Assembly: GCA_900754255.1 (NCBI GenBank)
Contig: CAAECI010000095.1
Span: 1-54,664 of the forward strand
Reading direction: 5' to 3'
DNA length: 54,664 nt
Origin: an uncultured Succinivibrio sp.
GTDB lineage: Bacteria; Pseudomonadota; Gammaproteobacteria; Enterobacterales; Succinivibrionaceae
Numbering within the stretch: the first letter of the stretch is position 1; the number at the start of each line of letters is the position of its first letter. The position numbers were made by a program, and so were the translations under genes. Of this stretch, positions 1-8,143 are shown one piece after another. The notes beneath the pieces were generated by a model. The model did no database searches. It had not been told where the DNA came from and worked only from the letters and a program-made list of their open reading frames with translations.

Positions 1-1158
1 CATATCCGGCACCGCCGCAGGATCAAACGCGGCTTCATCTGTTGTGCGATCCTGCGCCGGATCGGTCTTCTCTCCTCCATGATCGGAGGCATCGCCCTGA
101 TCCAATAGCGCAGAGTTATCAGAGTTCGCACCCGTTGTTTCTGCATCCTTTTGCGTATTATTTAAGGCAGGATCCTCGGCTGCCACATCCGTAGTGTCAG
201 AGGGGGCGGAATTATGATCATCTGCAGCCACAACACCGTCGGCGAGGGGTGCAGGATCTGCGGGGAGCGGATCCTCATTTAAAATTCCGTCCTTTATGTG
301 CGGCTCTTTGTCAGTGACCGTTGCATTATGCACAAGGTCCACGTTTTCCATGGGAACCCTGTCCTTTATACTTTTATCAAGGGGCTGTTCGTAGGCAAGG
401 GGCTCTAAAGATCCGTGCGTAAGATCAGGGACGCTCTTAAAGAGCGGCAGTCCGGCCGCCCGCGCAAAGAACCACCACCATAAAAGATAAGCAAGCAGCA
501 AAAGTGCAAGCAAGGCCAGAGGCAAAAGCAAAAGACAAAGCAGATGCCTGCGCCACCAAGGAACTGGAACAACAGTTGCCGGCGCCTCTTCAAAGGAGCT
601 CTTGGAGGACGCAGGCGCAACTTTGGGCGGCATTTGCAAGGCTGCAAAAGGTGAGCTTTTAAGATCCCCGTTTTTTTTCATGAAGCCCCAAAAGGTGATC
701 ACCGGCCTGTCATCCACGATATAAACGTAATTTTCATCGGGGAAATGTACCGCCGGCAGTTGTTCGGTGGCTGAGGTACCCGTAAGAAAGTGGGCAAATA
801 TTTTGTCGTCGTCGTTTAGAGGATGTCTTTGCAGATCCTGTCCGAAGGAGATGAGGCGTTGCTCAAAATCCTTGAGCTGAACCAAGGCCTGTCTTTTCTC
901 CTCCTCGGAGGCGGCACTCCACAAAACTGCTCTGTGTCCCTTGGGATTTGACGGTGCAAAGGGTACATACCAGTTTGCTACGCTGCCTCCCGTCGTAAAA
1001 CGGGGTATTGCCAGCATATCCGCATATTTTTTTCCCAAGGCCGGAGCCGAGCTCACGGCCTGACGGAAGGCATCGGCCAAGGTCCAAACCGGACGCCCGT
1101 CCTCACCTATAGGTAGGTACTCGGAAATATTTCCGCTGTTAAGCAATGTTCCGCTCAT
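1..1158 (-). CDS. Single-pass membrane protein of the srfBC operon, 3' end cut by window
   Basis: About 386 codons are visible from an ATG at 1158 and the frame is still open at the window edge. A GAGGAG ribosome site lies just upstream, overlapping the end of the preceding gene (7 nt gap), so it is the last visible gene of the long operon. The first ~190 residues form a soluble domain, then a strongly hydrophobic segment rich in Leu and Trp follows at about residues 200-230. After it comes a long acidic Asp/Pro/Ala-rich region, which looks like a flexible tail. The stretch before the membrane segment (Tyr-Val-Tyr-Ile-Val-Asp-Asp-Arg-Pro-Val-Ile) and a following Ala-Thr-Val-Val-Pro-Val-Pro resemble the same part of the VWA membrane protein next door, so the two are probably paralogous at the N terminus. 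The family is not recognised; an SrfA-like role is possible by position only. Confidence 0.75.
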   Translation of the reverse strand, partial: MSGTLLNSGNISEYLPIGEDGRPVWTLADAFRQAVSSAPALGKKYADMLAIPRFTTGGSVANWYVPFAPSNPKGHRAVLWSAASEEEKRQALVQLKDFEQRLISFGQDLQRHPLNDDDKIFAHFLTGTSATEQLPAVHFPDENYVYIVDDRPVITFWGFMKKNGDLKSSPFAALQMPPKVAPASSKSSFEEAPATVVPVPWWRRHLLCLLLLPLALLALLLLAYLLWWWFFARAAGLPLFKSVPDLTHGSLEPLAYEQPLDKSIKDRVPMENVDLVHNATVTDKEPHIKDGILNEDPLPADPAPLADGVVAADDHNSAPSDTTDVAAEDPALNNTQKDAETTGANSDNSALLDQGDASDHGGEKTDPAQDRTTDEAAFDPAAVPDM

Positions 1159-1164
1159 GAATCG

Positions 1165-2682
1165 TCACTCCTCGCAAACTTTTTTCATTTCACTGCCCGA
1201 CGACTGCAGATTGGCGTCAAGCTGACTTGCATTTTGCGGTGAAAAAACCTTACCGCCGGTGATCCTGGCTACGCATGCGGCCTTGCCCGCATCCTTACCA
1301 ATGAGTATGGTATGAATTTTAAGACGGGGCTTACGCTTATGTATGGATTTTGCAACCTGACATACGTCAAGATTGGCAGTGGCGGCACAGGTATCCTCTC
1401 CGTCCGAGATCAGGATCCCCACGGCATCGGCATTGACCCCGTCACTCATACGACTGATCCTTTGCAAACCGTCGATAAGAGGTGTCATGCCTCCGTAGCG
1501 TCTGGGATCTATTCCTGCTATGGTCTGCTTTAGCGCCTGACGCTGTGTTCCCAAGAAAAATCCTCGTGATTTGGCGGCTGGACACCCGTTAATCTCCACC
1601 AAGCCTATCTCAACATTTTTATCCACCGTATCTGCAAGATGCTTGGCAGCGCTTACGGCGGCGGCAAGACGCGAGGAGCTTCCCGCCACGTCATCTATCA
1701 GCATGGACTCCGATCCGTCAAAGGCAATGATGAGCTTGGGCATGGTTCCCTGCTGCTTTAAGGTTCTGCACTTGGGCACGGACTTGGCGGAGGCTTTTTT
1801 AGCCGCCTCCTCGCGTTCCTTTTTAAGGCGTAAGGCTTCCTGAGCCTTGCGCTCGTTTTCTAATTTTTCCAATCTTTCCTTTTCAAGACGTTCCTGCTCC
1901 AATCTTTCCTTTTCAAGGCGTTCCTTCTCAAGGCGCTCCTGTTCCAATCTTTCCTGCTCGAGTCTTTCTTTTTCAAGCCTCTCCTTTTCAAGTCGCTCCT
2001 CCTCAAGACGCTTTTGATCCTCATCTGAGGGCGCAGCCTTTTCTGCATCATCATGCTTTGCAGGCATAACCTCAGTTGGGATCTCTTTATTTAACAATCT
2101 GTTAATAGCATCCGTCAGCGTTCCCTCAAAGGGCCAGGGTCTAAGCAGGAAGTACCAAAGAGCCAGAAGCAAAAGTAAAAACGCCAAAAGACCGAGTAAA
2201 AAAGGGAAAAGACAGCCGCGGGAGGTGGGAACTGGAGCAACCGTCGCAGGCGAGATCGCCGCCAGGCGGGCTTTTTCCTCAGAAGGCGTTTCATAGGGCA
2301 AAAGCAAAGGCACTTTGCCGTCAAACACCAAGATATGCACCGGCTTTTCAATAAGCTGCGCAAGATATGCGCGTTGCGGCTCCAATCTTGGATTTGAAAG
2401 CGCCTGACTGCCCTTTAAATAAGACAGGATCTCCGTCGTATGCCTTTGTAATTCCAAAAGAGCCGGCTTTGCAAGTGCGGACTGAGCGCCCTCCCACACG
2501 CTTCCCTCATAGGAGGTAAAAAAATTGACGTGGTTCTCCTCAAACTCGCAGTCGGGCAACAACGAGGCGTGATCCCGCCCTAAGGCCGCATTGAGCTCAT
2601 CCTTCCAGGCTGCAAGAGATTTTAAAAGCTCAAGCGAGAGCGGTGAAAGCTCGCCTGCAGCTATTCTTTTTACTCTCAGCAT
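1165..2682 (-). CDS. Membrane-anchored VWA-domain protein with heptad-repeat stalk
   Basis: A 505-residue protein. An N-terminal soluble domain (about 1-150) is followed by one membrane helix (about 157-180). A charged coiled coil (about 222-300) is built from repeated five-residue units of the RLEKE/RLEQE type. A C-terminal VWA domain starts near 315. The metal-site (MIDAS) residues are visible: Asp322-x-Ser324-x-Ser326, a Thr in the Gly-Gly-Met-Thr-Pro loop, and Asp in Ile-Ser-Asp-Gly-Glu-Asp. Four or more Cys in the VWA part suggest disulfides and a periplasmic location. The start codon overlaps the previous stop (TAATG), so translation is probably coupled. VWA domains bind protein ligands through the metal; here the ligand is unknown, but the operon context suggests interaction with the TagR-like or PpkA-like periplasmic partners. 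Confidence 0.85.
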   Translation of the reverse strand: MLRVKRIAAGELSPLSLELLKSLAAWKDELNAALGRDHASLLPDCEFEENHVNFFTSYEGSVWEGAQSALAKPALLELQRHTTEILSYLKGSQALSNPRLEPQRAYLAQLIEKPVHILVFDGKVPLLLPYETPSEEKARLAAISPATVAPVPTSRGCLFPFLLGLLAFLLLLLALWYFLLRPWPFEGTLTDAINRLLNKEIPTEVMPAKHDDAEKAAPSDEDQKRLEEERLEKERLEKERLEQERLEQERLEKERLEKERLEQERLEKERLEKLENERKAQEALRLKKEREEAAKKASAKSVPKCRTLKQQGTMPKLIIAFDGSESMLIDDVAGSSSRLAAAVSAAKHLADTVDKNVEIGLVEINGCPAAKSRGFFLGTQRQALKQTIAGIDPRRYGGMTPLIDGLQRISRMSDGVNADAVGILISDGEDTCAATANLDVCQVAKSIHKRKPRLKIHTILIGKDAGKAACVARITGGKVFSPQNASQLDANLQSSGSEMKKVCEE

Positions 2683-4274
2683 TACTTTTTACTCCTTAAC
2701 AGATCGTGGCATTGTCCGGACCAAAGCTTGCGCTCAGCGGCTATATCCTTAGCTCTTGATGCTTTTTTCAGGTGCTCGGTATAAGCGGCTATGAATTGAG
2801 GCATATTCCCGTTTGAGAAGGTTTTTAAAGCTTGGACGGAAGCTGAGGCTATGAGCTTTTGATCGTAGGTAGCTACGGCCTCAATTACCGTATCGGCATA
2901 ATATGAATTCAAAGACTTTAAGGAGGCGCCTGCATTTTCAGCATTTTTCAAGGCCGCCTCATAGGCCTTGCACAAGGCCTTGTTCGCCGCACAACGCTCC
3001 TTTAAGGAGGAGGCCGTATGTTCAAAATACTCCTTTGAGGAGTACTCATCGGCCATGGAACGACATAAAAAGCCTCCGAGACGCAAATTGGAGATCAAAG
3101 CCGTATCACGCATCTCATCGCGCTCGGCATTTGATTTGACCATTTGCGTACGCAGAGCATCAAGCTCGGAGGTCAGCGCCACATTTTCCTTGGAAAGGGC
3201 TTCCTTCTCCGAAGCGGTCTTTTTACTCTCGCGCTTTAAATTATTAATGATCCCATCAAGCTTTTCGATGCTGTCGTAGGAGCCGCCGCCTGCCCGCCCG
3301 GTGCTGTGATCGGTTCCAAGGGCCGCAATCTCACGGTTGAGGTTTTTGATTTCATTGCCGTCCTGGGCCACCACCGTACCGATCATAAGACGATAGCCCA
3401 CGTCCTTGGCCGTAAGCTCCTTACCGTTTAAAAAATAAGGCTTTTCAATGCGCAGAGCCGAGGACAGGGCCCCCTTGGGCGTCAGCATTCCGCCCCCGCG
3501 TACGCAAAAGCCGCCGCTTTGTCCGTGCAGGCGTCCCGTTCTTACGGCATGAAAGGGCTCCAATATCATTTCCTGTACATTACCGAACATGTCGTAAATA
3601 CCGAGCGGATTGGGCTTCAGACGTCCCGGAATATTAAGATGCCCCGCCGCACTTTGTGCTCCCTGATGCCAGGCATAGTCGGATATATCCCCTTCATGCG
3701 GAGGTAATGACGCTTCAAAATCAGCCTTTGAAACCTCAAGCCCCCCGCGCGCGGCAAATTCCCACTCCGTATCGGAGGGCAATCTTGCAAAAATTTGGCG
3801 CTTATAATTTTTCTTTACCTGTTCATCCTTTTGCAGAAACAGAGAATACGATCGTGCCGCCTCCATAGCCTCAAACCAGGATAAGGACGACATCGGCAAT
3901 TTATCGATCATCTTAGGATCACCGCTTGGACACTTGCCTAAAAGCTCAGAATGCTGACGCTTGGTCACCTCATATTTACCGAGCAGATAGTAATATCCAT
4001 GATCATCCTTAAAACCGCCCTGCACGAAGGAGGCGGACGGATCCTGGGCGAATGGACTTTGGGTGCCGGAAAAACCTGCGGTAAACGAGTGATCGTGCAT
4101 ACGATTGTCATCGCGGGAGGTATAAACGCGCCTGAAGCTCATAGTATCGCCGCAGGGCATGGGCAACACCACATCATCCTTTTGCGCATGCGGATCAGAG
4201 CTTTCGGCAGCATACGCTGCATTCCCCAAGGAGAGGCCTAACAACAGCCCGGCAAGCAAATTCTTCTTGTACAT
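2682..4274 (-). CDS. TagR-like periplasmic protein, formylglycine-generating-enzyme (SUMF1) fold
   Basis: A 530-residue exported protein. A Sec signal peptide ends near residue 23 (Ala-Ala-Tyr-Ala-Ala). The FGE-sulfatase domain covers about 40-305 and shows the family landmarks Gly-Lys-Tyr-Glu-Val-Thr, Leu-Pro-Ser-Asp-Thr-Glu-Trp-Glu-Phe-Ala-Ala-Arg, Asp-Met-Phe-Gly-Asn-Val-Gln-Glu, Val-Arg-Gly-Gly and the terminal Gly-Tyr-Arg-Leu. The two catalytic cysteines of true formylglycine enzymes, expected after the Arg-Gly-Gly motif, are absent, so it is probably a binding pseudoenzyme, as in TagR. TagR is the periplasmic regulator of the type VI secretion threonine-phosphorylation pathway that works with TagS, TagT and PpkA. 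Here the homologues of those partners are the three preceding genes. A C-terminal region (~330-530) is predicted helical with a coiled coil near 330-380, an addition to the plain FGE domain. Confidence 0.85.
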   Translation of the reverse strand: MYKKNLLAGLLLGLSLGNAAYAAESSDPHAQKDDVVLPMPCGDTMSFRRVYTSRDDNRMHDHSFTAGFSGTQSPFAQDPSASFVQGGFKDDHGYYYLLGKYEVTKRQHSELLGKCPSGDPKMIDKLPMSSLSWFEAMEAARSYSLFLQKDEQVKKNYKRQIFARLPSDTEWEFAARGGLEVSKADFEASLPPHEGDISDYAWHQGAQSAAGHLNIPGRLKPNPLGIYDMFGNVQEMILEPFHAVRTGRLHGQSGGFCVRGGGMLTPKGALSSALRIEKPYFLNGKELTAKDVGYRLMIGTVVAQDGNEIKNLNREIAALGTDHSTGRAGGGSYDSIEKLDGIINNLKRESKKTASEKEALSKENVALTSELDALRTQMVKSNAERDEMRDTALISNLRLGGFLCRSMADEYSSKEYFEHTASSLKERCAANKALCKAYEAALKNAENAGASLKSLNSYYADTVIEAVATYDQKLIASASVQALKTFSNGNMPQFIAAYTEHLKKASRAKDIAAERKLWSGQCHDLLRSKK

Positions 4275-4287
4275 AATTGTTCTCCCC

Positions 4288-5478
4288 TCAGCGTCTTAGG
4301 ATCATAGCCGGCGATGCGGGCAATATTCTTATGCATACTGCCAAAGAGGAAATGAGCAGAGACGCAAGCAGAGTAAACAGGTAAAAAAGCCCCAAGTGCA
4401 GAGGACTTAAGGCGCACACGGCCGTCCCCTCTCTCAAGGCCGCGGAAAAATACATGGCAAAAACAGAGGATCCGGTAAGATAAAGCAAAAGCGAACAAAC
4501 GAAGGCTGCGCTTGCAATGAGGAAGTTTTCCAAAAGAATAAGGCCTATGATCCCGCCCTGCGACATGCCCTCGGTGCGAAGCAGCGCCAGCGCCCGCTCC
4601 TTGCGTGACAGTGAGGCGAATAAAAGTCCGCCTATGGCTGCCGCCCCGCCTGCGACCGAAACGGAGGCTACGGTTATGAAAATAAAGTTTAGGGTCGCAG
4701 TCAAATTCTTAAGCTCTTCAATATCGGCAAGTGCATCGGAAATATTGAAATGTGCCGAGAGCCTCGCACTTAAAGGCTTTACGCTTGCAAGATCCTTGGC
4801 ATACAATCTTGCCTTGGCAAAGCTTCTACGGGTGTTATTTTTAAATGATCCGTCCGAAAAAAAATCTGGCTCAAAACCGTCGCGGTAATCCTCCATGGCT
4901 GTTAGGATCTCCTGCTTAAGGTAAAGCTTAAAGCCCGGCGACAAATGGTTTGGGATGATCCCCGCTACCTTAAAGTTGCAGACGCTGCGTTCGGTGTTGC
5001 CGTCACGAATGCGACTTATGCTAAGACGCAACACATCCCCTTTCTTTATACCGAGCATTTCGGCAAGGGCGGCGGAAACGGCAGTCTCATTAGGATCCTT
5101 AAGGTATGGGATATGAGCAAAGGAAAACACGGGATCGCCTGCAGCCGTCGGAATGCATTCCACCGCGCTTTTTATTTTGCCCATAGCCCCGACATCTGCA
5201 GAAACACTCAGGGCACGAGTCATTTCCACGACAAAGCCCGTATGCGGATCCTGCCTTATGGCCTTAAAGAAATTATCATCGAGCTCATAGCCTGACAGCA
5301 TTCTGATCTCAAGGTTCTGCGGATTAGAATTCAGATTGTGCTCCATATTGCTTAGGATCCCGTAGCGCAACGAAAACAAAAGCAAAAGCGGAGAGAGCAC
5401 GGCGGTGATGGCCGCCGTCATGCACAGATTTAAAATTTTCTCATGCCTGAGATCACCTACACACAGTGCAAAAATCAT
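4288..5478 (-). CDS. TagS-like FtsX/MacB-type ABC transporter permease
   Basis: A 396-residue inner-membrane protein with the FtsX/LolCE layout: one membrane helix near 20-40, a periplasmic domain of about 200 residues, then three C-terminal helices (about 260-290, 315-345, 355-380). The N terminus (Val-Gly-Asp-Leu-Arg-His-Glu) and the Leu-Leu-Leu-Leu-Phe-Ser-Leu-Arg-Tyr-Gly first helix match my recollection of TagS proteins of type VI clusters. The ATG overlaps the ATPase stop (ATGA), indicating a stoichiometric pair. TagTS forms a Lol-like ABC complex thought to sense or transmit envelope signals to PpkA with TagR. The substrate is unknown. Generic lipoprotein-releasing or MacB-like function is the alternative, but the TagR and PpkA neighbours favour the Tag assignment. 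Confidence 0.85.
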   Translation of the reverse strand: MIFALCVGDLRHEKILNLCMTAAITAVLSPLLLLFSLRYGILSNMEHNLNSNPQNLEIRMLSGYELDDNFFKAIRQDPHTGFVVEMTRALSVSADVGAMGKIKSAVECIPTAAGDPVFSFAHIPYLKDPNETAVSAALAEMLGIKKGDVLRLSISRIRDGNTERSVCNFKVAGIIPNHLSPGFKLYLKQEILTAMEDYRDGFEPDFFSDGSFKNNTRRSFAKARLYAKDLASVKPLSARLSAHFNISDALADIEELKNLTATLNFIFITVASVSVAGGAAAIGGLLFASLSRKERALALLRTEGMSQGGIIGLILLENFLIASAAFVCSLLLYLTGSSVFAMYFSAALREGTAVCALSPLHLGLFYLFTLLASLLISSLAVCIRILPASPAMILRR

Positions 5479-6191
5479 GTACGCTCCGTAAAAACACTTT
5501 CATGTGCCGACGACAATTCCTCGTCATAGGAGAAATGACGTAAATTGAAATCCGAGGCCAAATTCAGATCATGAGTCACCGCCACCGTACAAATCCTAAG
5601 TCGCAGGCTTTCCTCGATCATGAGCGAGAAAAGCTCCCTTGCATGCCCAGGATCCAAGGCGGAGGTAGGCTCATCCATAAGCAACAGCTCCGGGTGACGG
5701 CATACGGCCTTGACAAAGGAGGCCCTTTGACGTTGCCCCTCCGACATTTCATGAGCATAGCATTTCATCTTATCTTCGATGTTAAGGCGGGCACACAGCT
5801 CCAGGCTTTCCTCAAAGGAGGGACCGCTCTTTTCAAAGCGACGTGATTTTTTCGCCAAAGCCAAAGACAGTCTTAAATCATCCTCAAGTTTTAGGAAAGG
5901 AATAAGCCCGCCCTTTTGCGGCATATATCCCAAATAGCCCCCGCGCATGCGATCAAGCGCCGCACCCTTCAAATCCTTAAGGCTCTTTCCGTTTAGTTGA
6001 AAGGCGGCGGCACTAAAGCCGGTACGTATGAGGGAAAGACACTCCAGCAAGGTGGATTTTCCCGAGCCCGATACCCCCGTTAAAACCGCACTCTGACCGC
6101 GCTCCAAGCACATGGCCGGCAGCTTTACCCTGAAGATCTCCTCCTTTAGGCCATAAGCATAGCTGAGATCTAAAACCTCAAGGTGTGTCAA
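5475..6191 (-). CDS. TagT-like ABC transporter ATPase
   Basis: A 238-residue nucleotide-binding subunit. Walker A is Gly-Val-Ser-Gly-Ser-Gly-Lys-Ser near residue 41, the Q-loop lies in Tyr-Met-Pro-Gln-Lys-Gly-Gly, the ABC signature is Met-Ser-Glu-Gly-Gln, Walker B is Leu-Leu-Leu-Met-Asp-Glu followed by Pro-Thr-Ser-Ala-Leu-Asp, and the switch His lies in Val-Thr-His-Asp. The start is a TTG that overlaps the stop of the preceding VWA gene (TTGA), so it is probably translationally coupled. It powers the permease encoded immediately downstream. LolD/MacB-type NBDs are its closest general relatives; the assignment to the TagT group rests mainly on the gene order TagT-TagS-TagR. Confidence 0.88.
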   Translation of the reverse strand: MTHLEVLDLSYAYGLKEEIFRVKLPAMCLERGQSAVLTGVSGSGKSTLLECLSLIRTGFSAAAFQLNGKSLKDLKGAALDRMRGGYLGYMPQKGGLIPFLKLEDDLRLSLALAKKSRRFEKSGPSFEESLELCARLNIEDKMKCYAHEMSEGQRQRASFVKAVCRHPELLLMDEPTSALDPGHARELFSLMIEESLRLRICTVAVTHDLNLASDFNLRHFSYDEELSSAHESVFTERT

Positions 6192-8098
6192 GGCAGAGCC
6201 TCCAGAGGAATGGGATACACAGACTGTGAGGCCTCGGCATCCTCGGAGAGCTTTACCCAGCGATCGAGATCGTCGTTACATTTTTGGTAAAAATTGAGCT
6301 TTTGCTCGAGATCCTCGATCAAGCGATTTTGCTCATCGGCCCCCATGGCGCTCCAGCTTTCCTCATCTAGCTCCTGAATGCGGCTCTTATAGGGCAGATC
6401 GTCCAAATACTCGCCTAAGATCCCCATCTGGGACAGCTTGAGACTTTTATCCGATTTTAAGGAGGAGGGATCACGTCCCAAAGCCGCAGCCGCCGAGCGC
6501 AGCTTGTCAAACATATCATCAGGAGAGAGCATACCGCGGTTGGCAGCATCCAAAATGCGTCCCGTTACCTCCTTAAGATCGGAGAGCTCGTTTTTAGTCA
6601 GCAATACCACGGGAGTTGCAGTGGGACGATTATGAGTGACAAGATCTCTGTCCAAAATCCATCCCTTGAAGAAATCGGGGGCCTTGGTGCCGCTTACGCT
6701 GCCCATATAGGAAAGCGCCATGGCATGACCGAGCAAGGCGGTATCCTGCTTTAGCGCATCGCCCTTATCCGAGGTCACGGAGCCGGCACTTAACTTTCCC
6801 TCCGAGGCCATCTTCACCTGCTCGGCTATAGACTGCGACAGCGAATCCACCATCTTGCCGAAGGCATCCACATCTCCTGCCTCCACGGGATAGTAGAGGC
6901 TCTTTTGCACCACGGAGTTATAAGTAAGATCCTCATATTGTGTACGGGCCTTGTCATGATTGGCATTTCTTTTTCCCGAAGGGGTCAAAAGATGCAGCGC
7001 ATAGACGGCGGCGCCGTGGTGCTGAGCTTCAAGACGCAACTCCTTGGAATCAAGTCCCGTGGTCGAGAGCTTGTTCGTTCCGCTTATGGCTCCCGCATCG
7101 GTGATCAGCACCACATAGCGGCCGCCGAAGGGAGACCAATCTATTTGCGACAATGCCGTATTGATGCCGGCATAGGAATCCTCGTCGAATAAGGCCGAGG
7201 AAACCTTAGCCTGAGACAAATCGCGTACCTTCTCGGCAAATTCCTTAGATGAGCTCACATCACCGGGCTTTACATACAGCTTGGAGGTATATTGCAGTCC
7301 GGGTACAGCCTTGGTGTTGGATCGAAACGAGACCAGACCGAACTGCACGCTCTTTTGCATATGCTCCTTTTCAAGCTGCTTGTATACGGCGGCTACGGCC
7401 GCCTTGGTACGATCTATATAGGGTTGCATTGAGATGGAGGAGTCGATCACAAAGACCACGGCCGCCTTAAAGGCCTTGATGGTGGCAGGATCGGATGAGC
7501 TCTTTTGCTTATCGGAGCTGACCGAGGCTATTTCAAGCTCGCGCGCATAGGCTCCGTCACTTAGCATCACCTCTTCAAAGTCGGTTATGGGCAAAAGATA
7601 AAACTGCTTTTTATAGTCCACAAAGTTTTCAGGCTCCAGAGCCACTACCCCCGGGGCCTTTCCTTTTGCCACGGCCTCCTTTAAAAGTGCGGAGGCGGAG
7701 ACGCCGTTGTCGCCGGCATCGGCTATTTTTTGCAGCGTGTCCTTATCCTTGAAAATGATGGCGCGATCTCTGCCTGCCGAATTGGTGAACATCAGGGCCG
7801 TCTGGGCTTTCCAGGGCACGGTACAGGCCTCATCTACATAGCCTGCTATTTTATCCGAGAGATCGGGCCCCACCTTCAGCATTTTCCCCGCATGCTCGTA
7901 CACGTAATAGCGGGAAAAGGCCGGCACGCTTTTACCCGTCTTGGCCGCAGGAGAGCTTTTTAATACGCATTTAGGCGTGGTAAGCACTCTTTCATAGATA
8001 CTCTCCTTGTTCTCCATGAGCAAGGGAGAGGCAAAAGCCTCAAATGCCGATGTGGTTGCAAGAGAGGCTGCAATTGCACCAATCAATATTTTCTTCAT
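6188..8098 (-). CDS. Secreted PpkA-type VWA protein lacking a kinase domain
   Basis: A 636-residue exported protein with a signal peptide at 1-23. Next comes an SH3-like region (about 40-100), a linker containing Phe-Thr-Asn-Ser-Ala-Gly-Arg, and a VWA domain from about 211 to 420. The metal site is Asp219-x-Ser221-x-Ser223, with Leu-Ile-Thr-Asp-Ala-Gly further on. The segments Ala-Lys-Val-Ser-Ser, Asp-Trp-Ser-Pro-Phe-Gly-Gly-Arg-Tyr and Ala-Leu-His-Leu-Leu-Thr-Pro are, from memory, characteristic of the periplasmic C-terminal half of PpkA, the transmembrane Thr kinase that switches on type VI secretion. Here the kinase and membrane helix are missing and the protein starts directly with a signal peptide. 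The ~200 C-terminal residues are helical and of unknown role. Its neighbours encode TagT-, TagS- and TagR-like partners. A clear RBS (AGGTAG) precedes the ATG. Confidence 0.88.
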   Translation of the reverse strand: MKKILIGAIAASLATTSAFEAFASPLLMENKESIYERVLTTPKCVLKSSPAAKTGKSVPAFSRYYVYEHAGKMLKVGPDLSDKIAGYVDEACTVPWKAQTALMFTNSAGRDRAIIFKDKDTLQKIADAGDNGVSASALLKEAVAKGKAPGVVALEPENFVDYKKQFYLLPITDFEEVMLSDGAYARELEIASVSSDKQKSSSDPATIKAFKAAVVFVIDSSISMQPYIDRTKAAVAAVYKQLEKEHMQKSVQFGLVSFRSNTKAVPGLQYTSKLYVKPGDVSSSKEFAEKVRDLSQAKVSSALFDEDSYAGINTALSQIDWSPFGGRYVVLITDAGAISGTNKLSTTGLDSKELRLEAQHHGAAVYALHLLTPSGKRNANHDKARTQYEDLTYNSVVQKSLYYPVEAGDVDAFGKMVDSLSQSIAEQVKMASEGKLSAGSVTSDKGDALKQDTALLGHAMALSYMGSVSGTKAPDFFKGWILDRDLVTHNRPTATPVVLLTKNELSDLKEVTGRILDAANRGMLSPDDMFDKLRSAAAALGRDPSSLKSDKSLKLSQMGILGEYLDDLPYKSRIQELDEESWSAMGADEQNRLIEDLEQKLNFYQKCNDDLDRWVKLSEDAEASQSVYPIPLEALP

Positions 8099-8143
8099 GA
8101 TCTACCTACTTAAAGATCCTGATCTTAAAAGTCCGTCGCCGTT

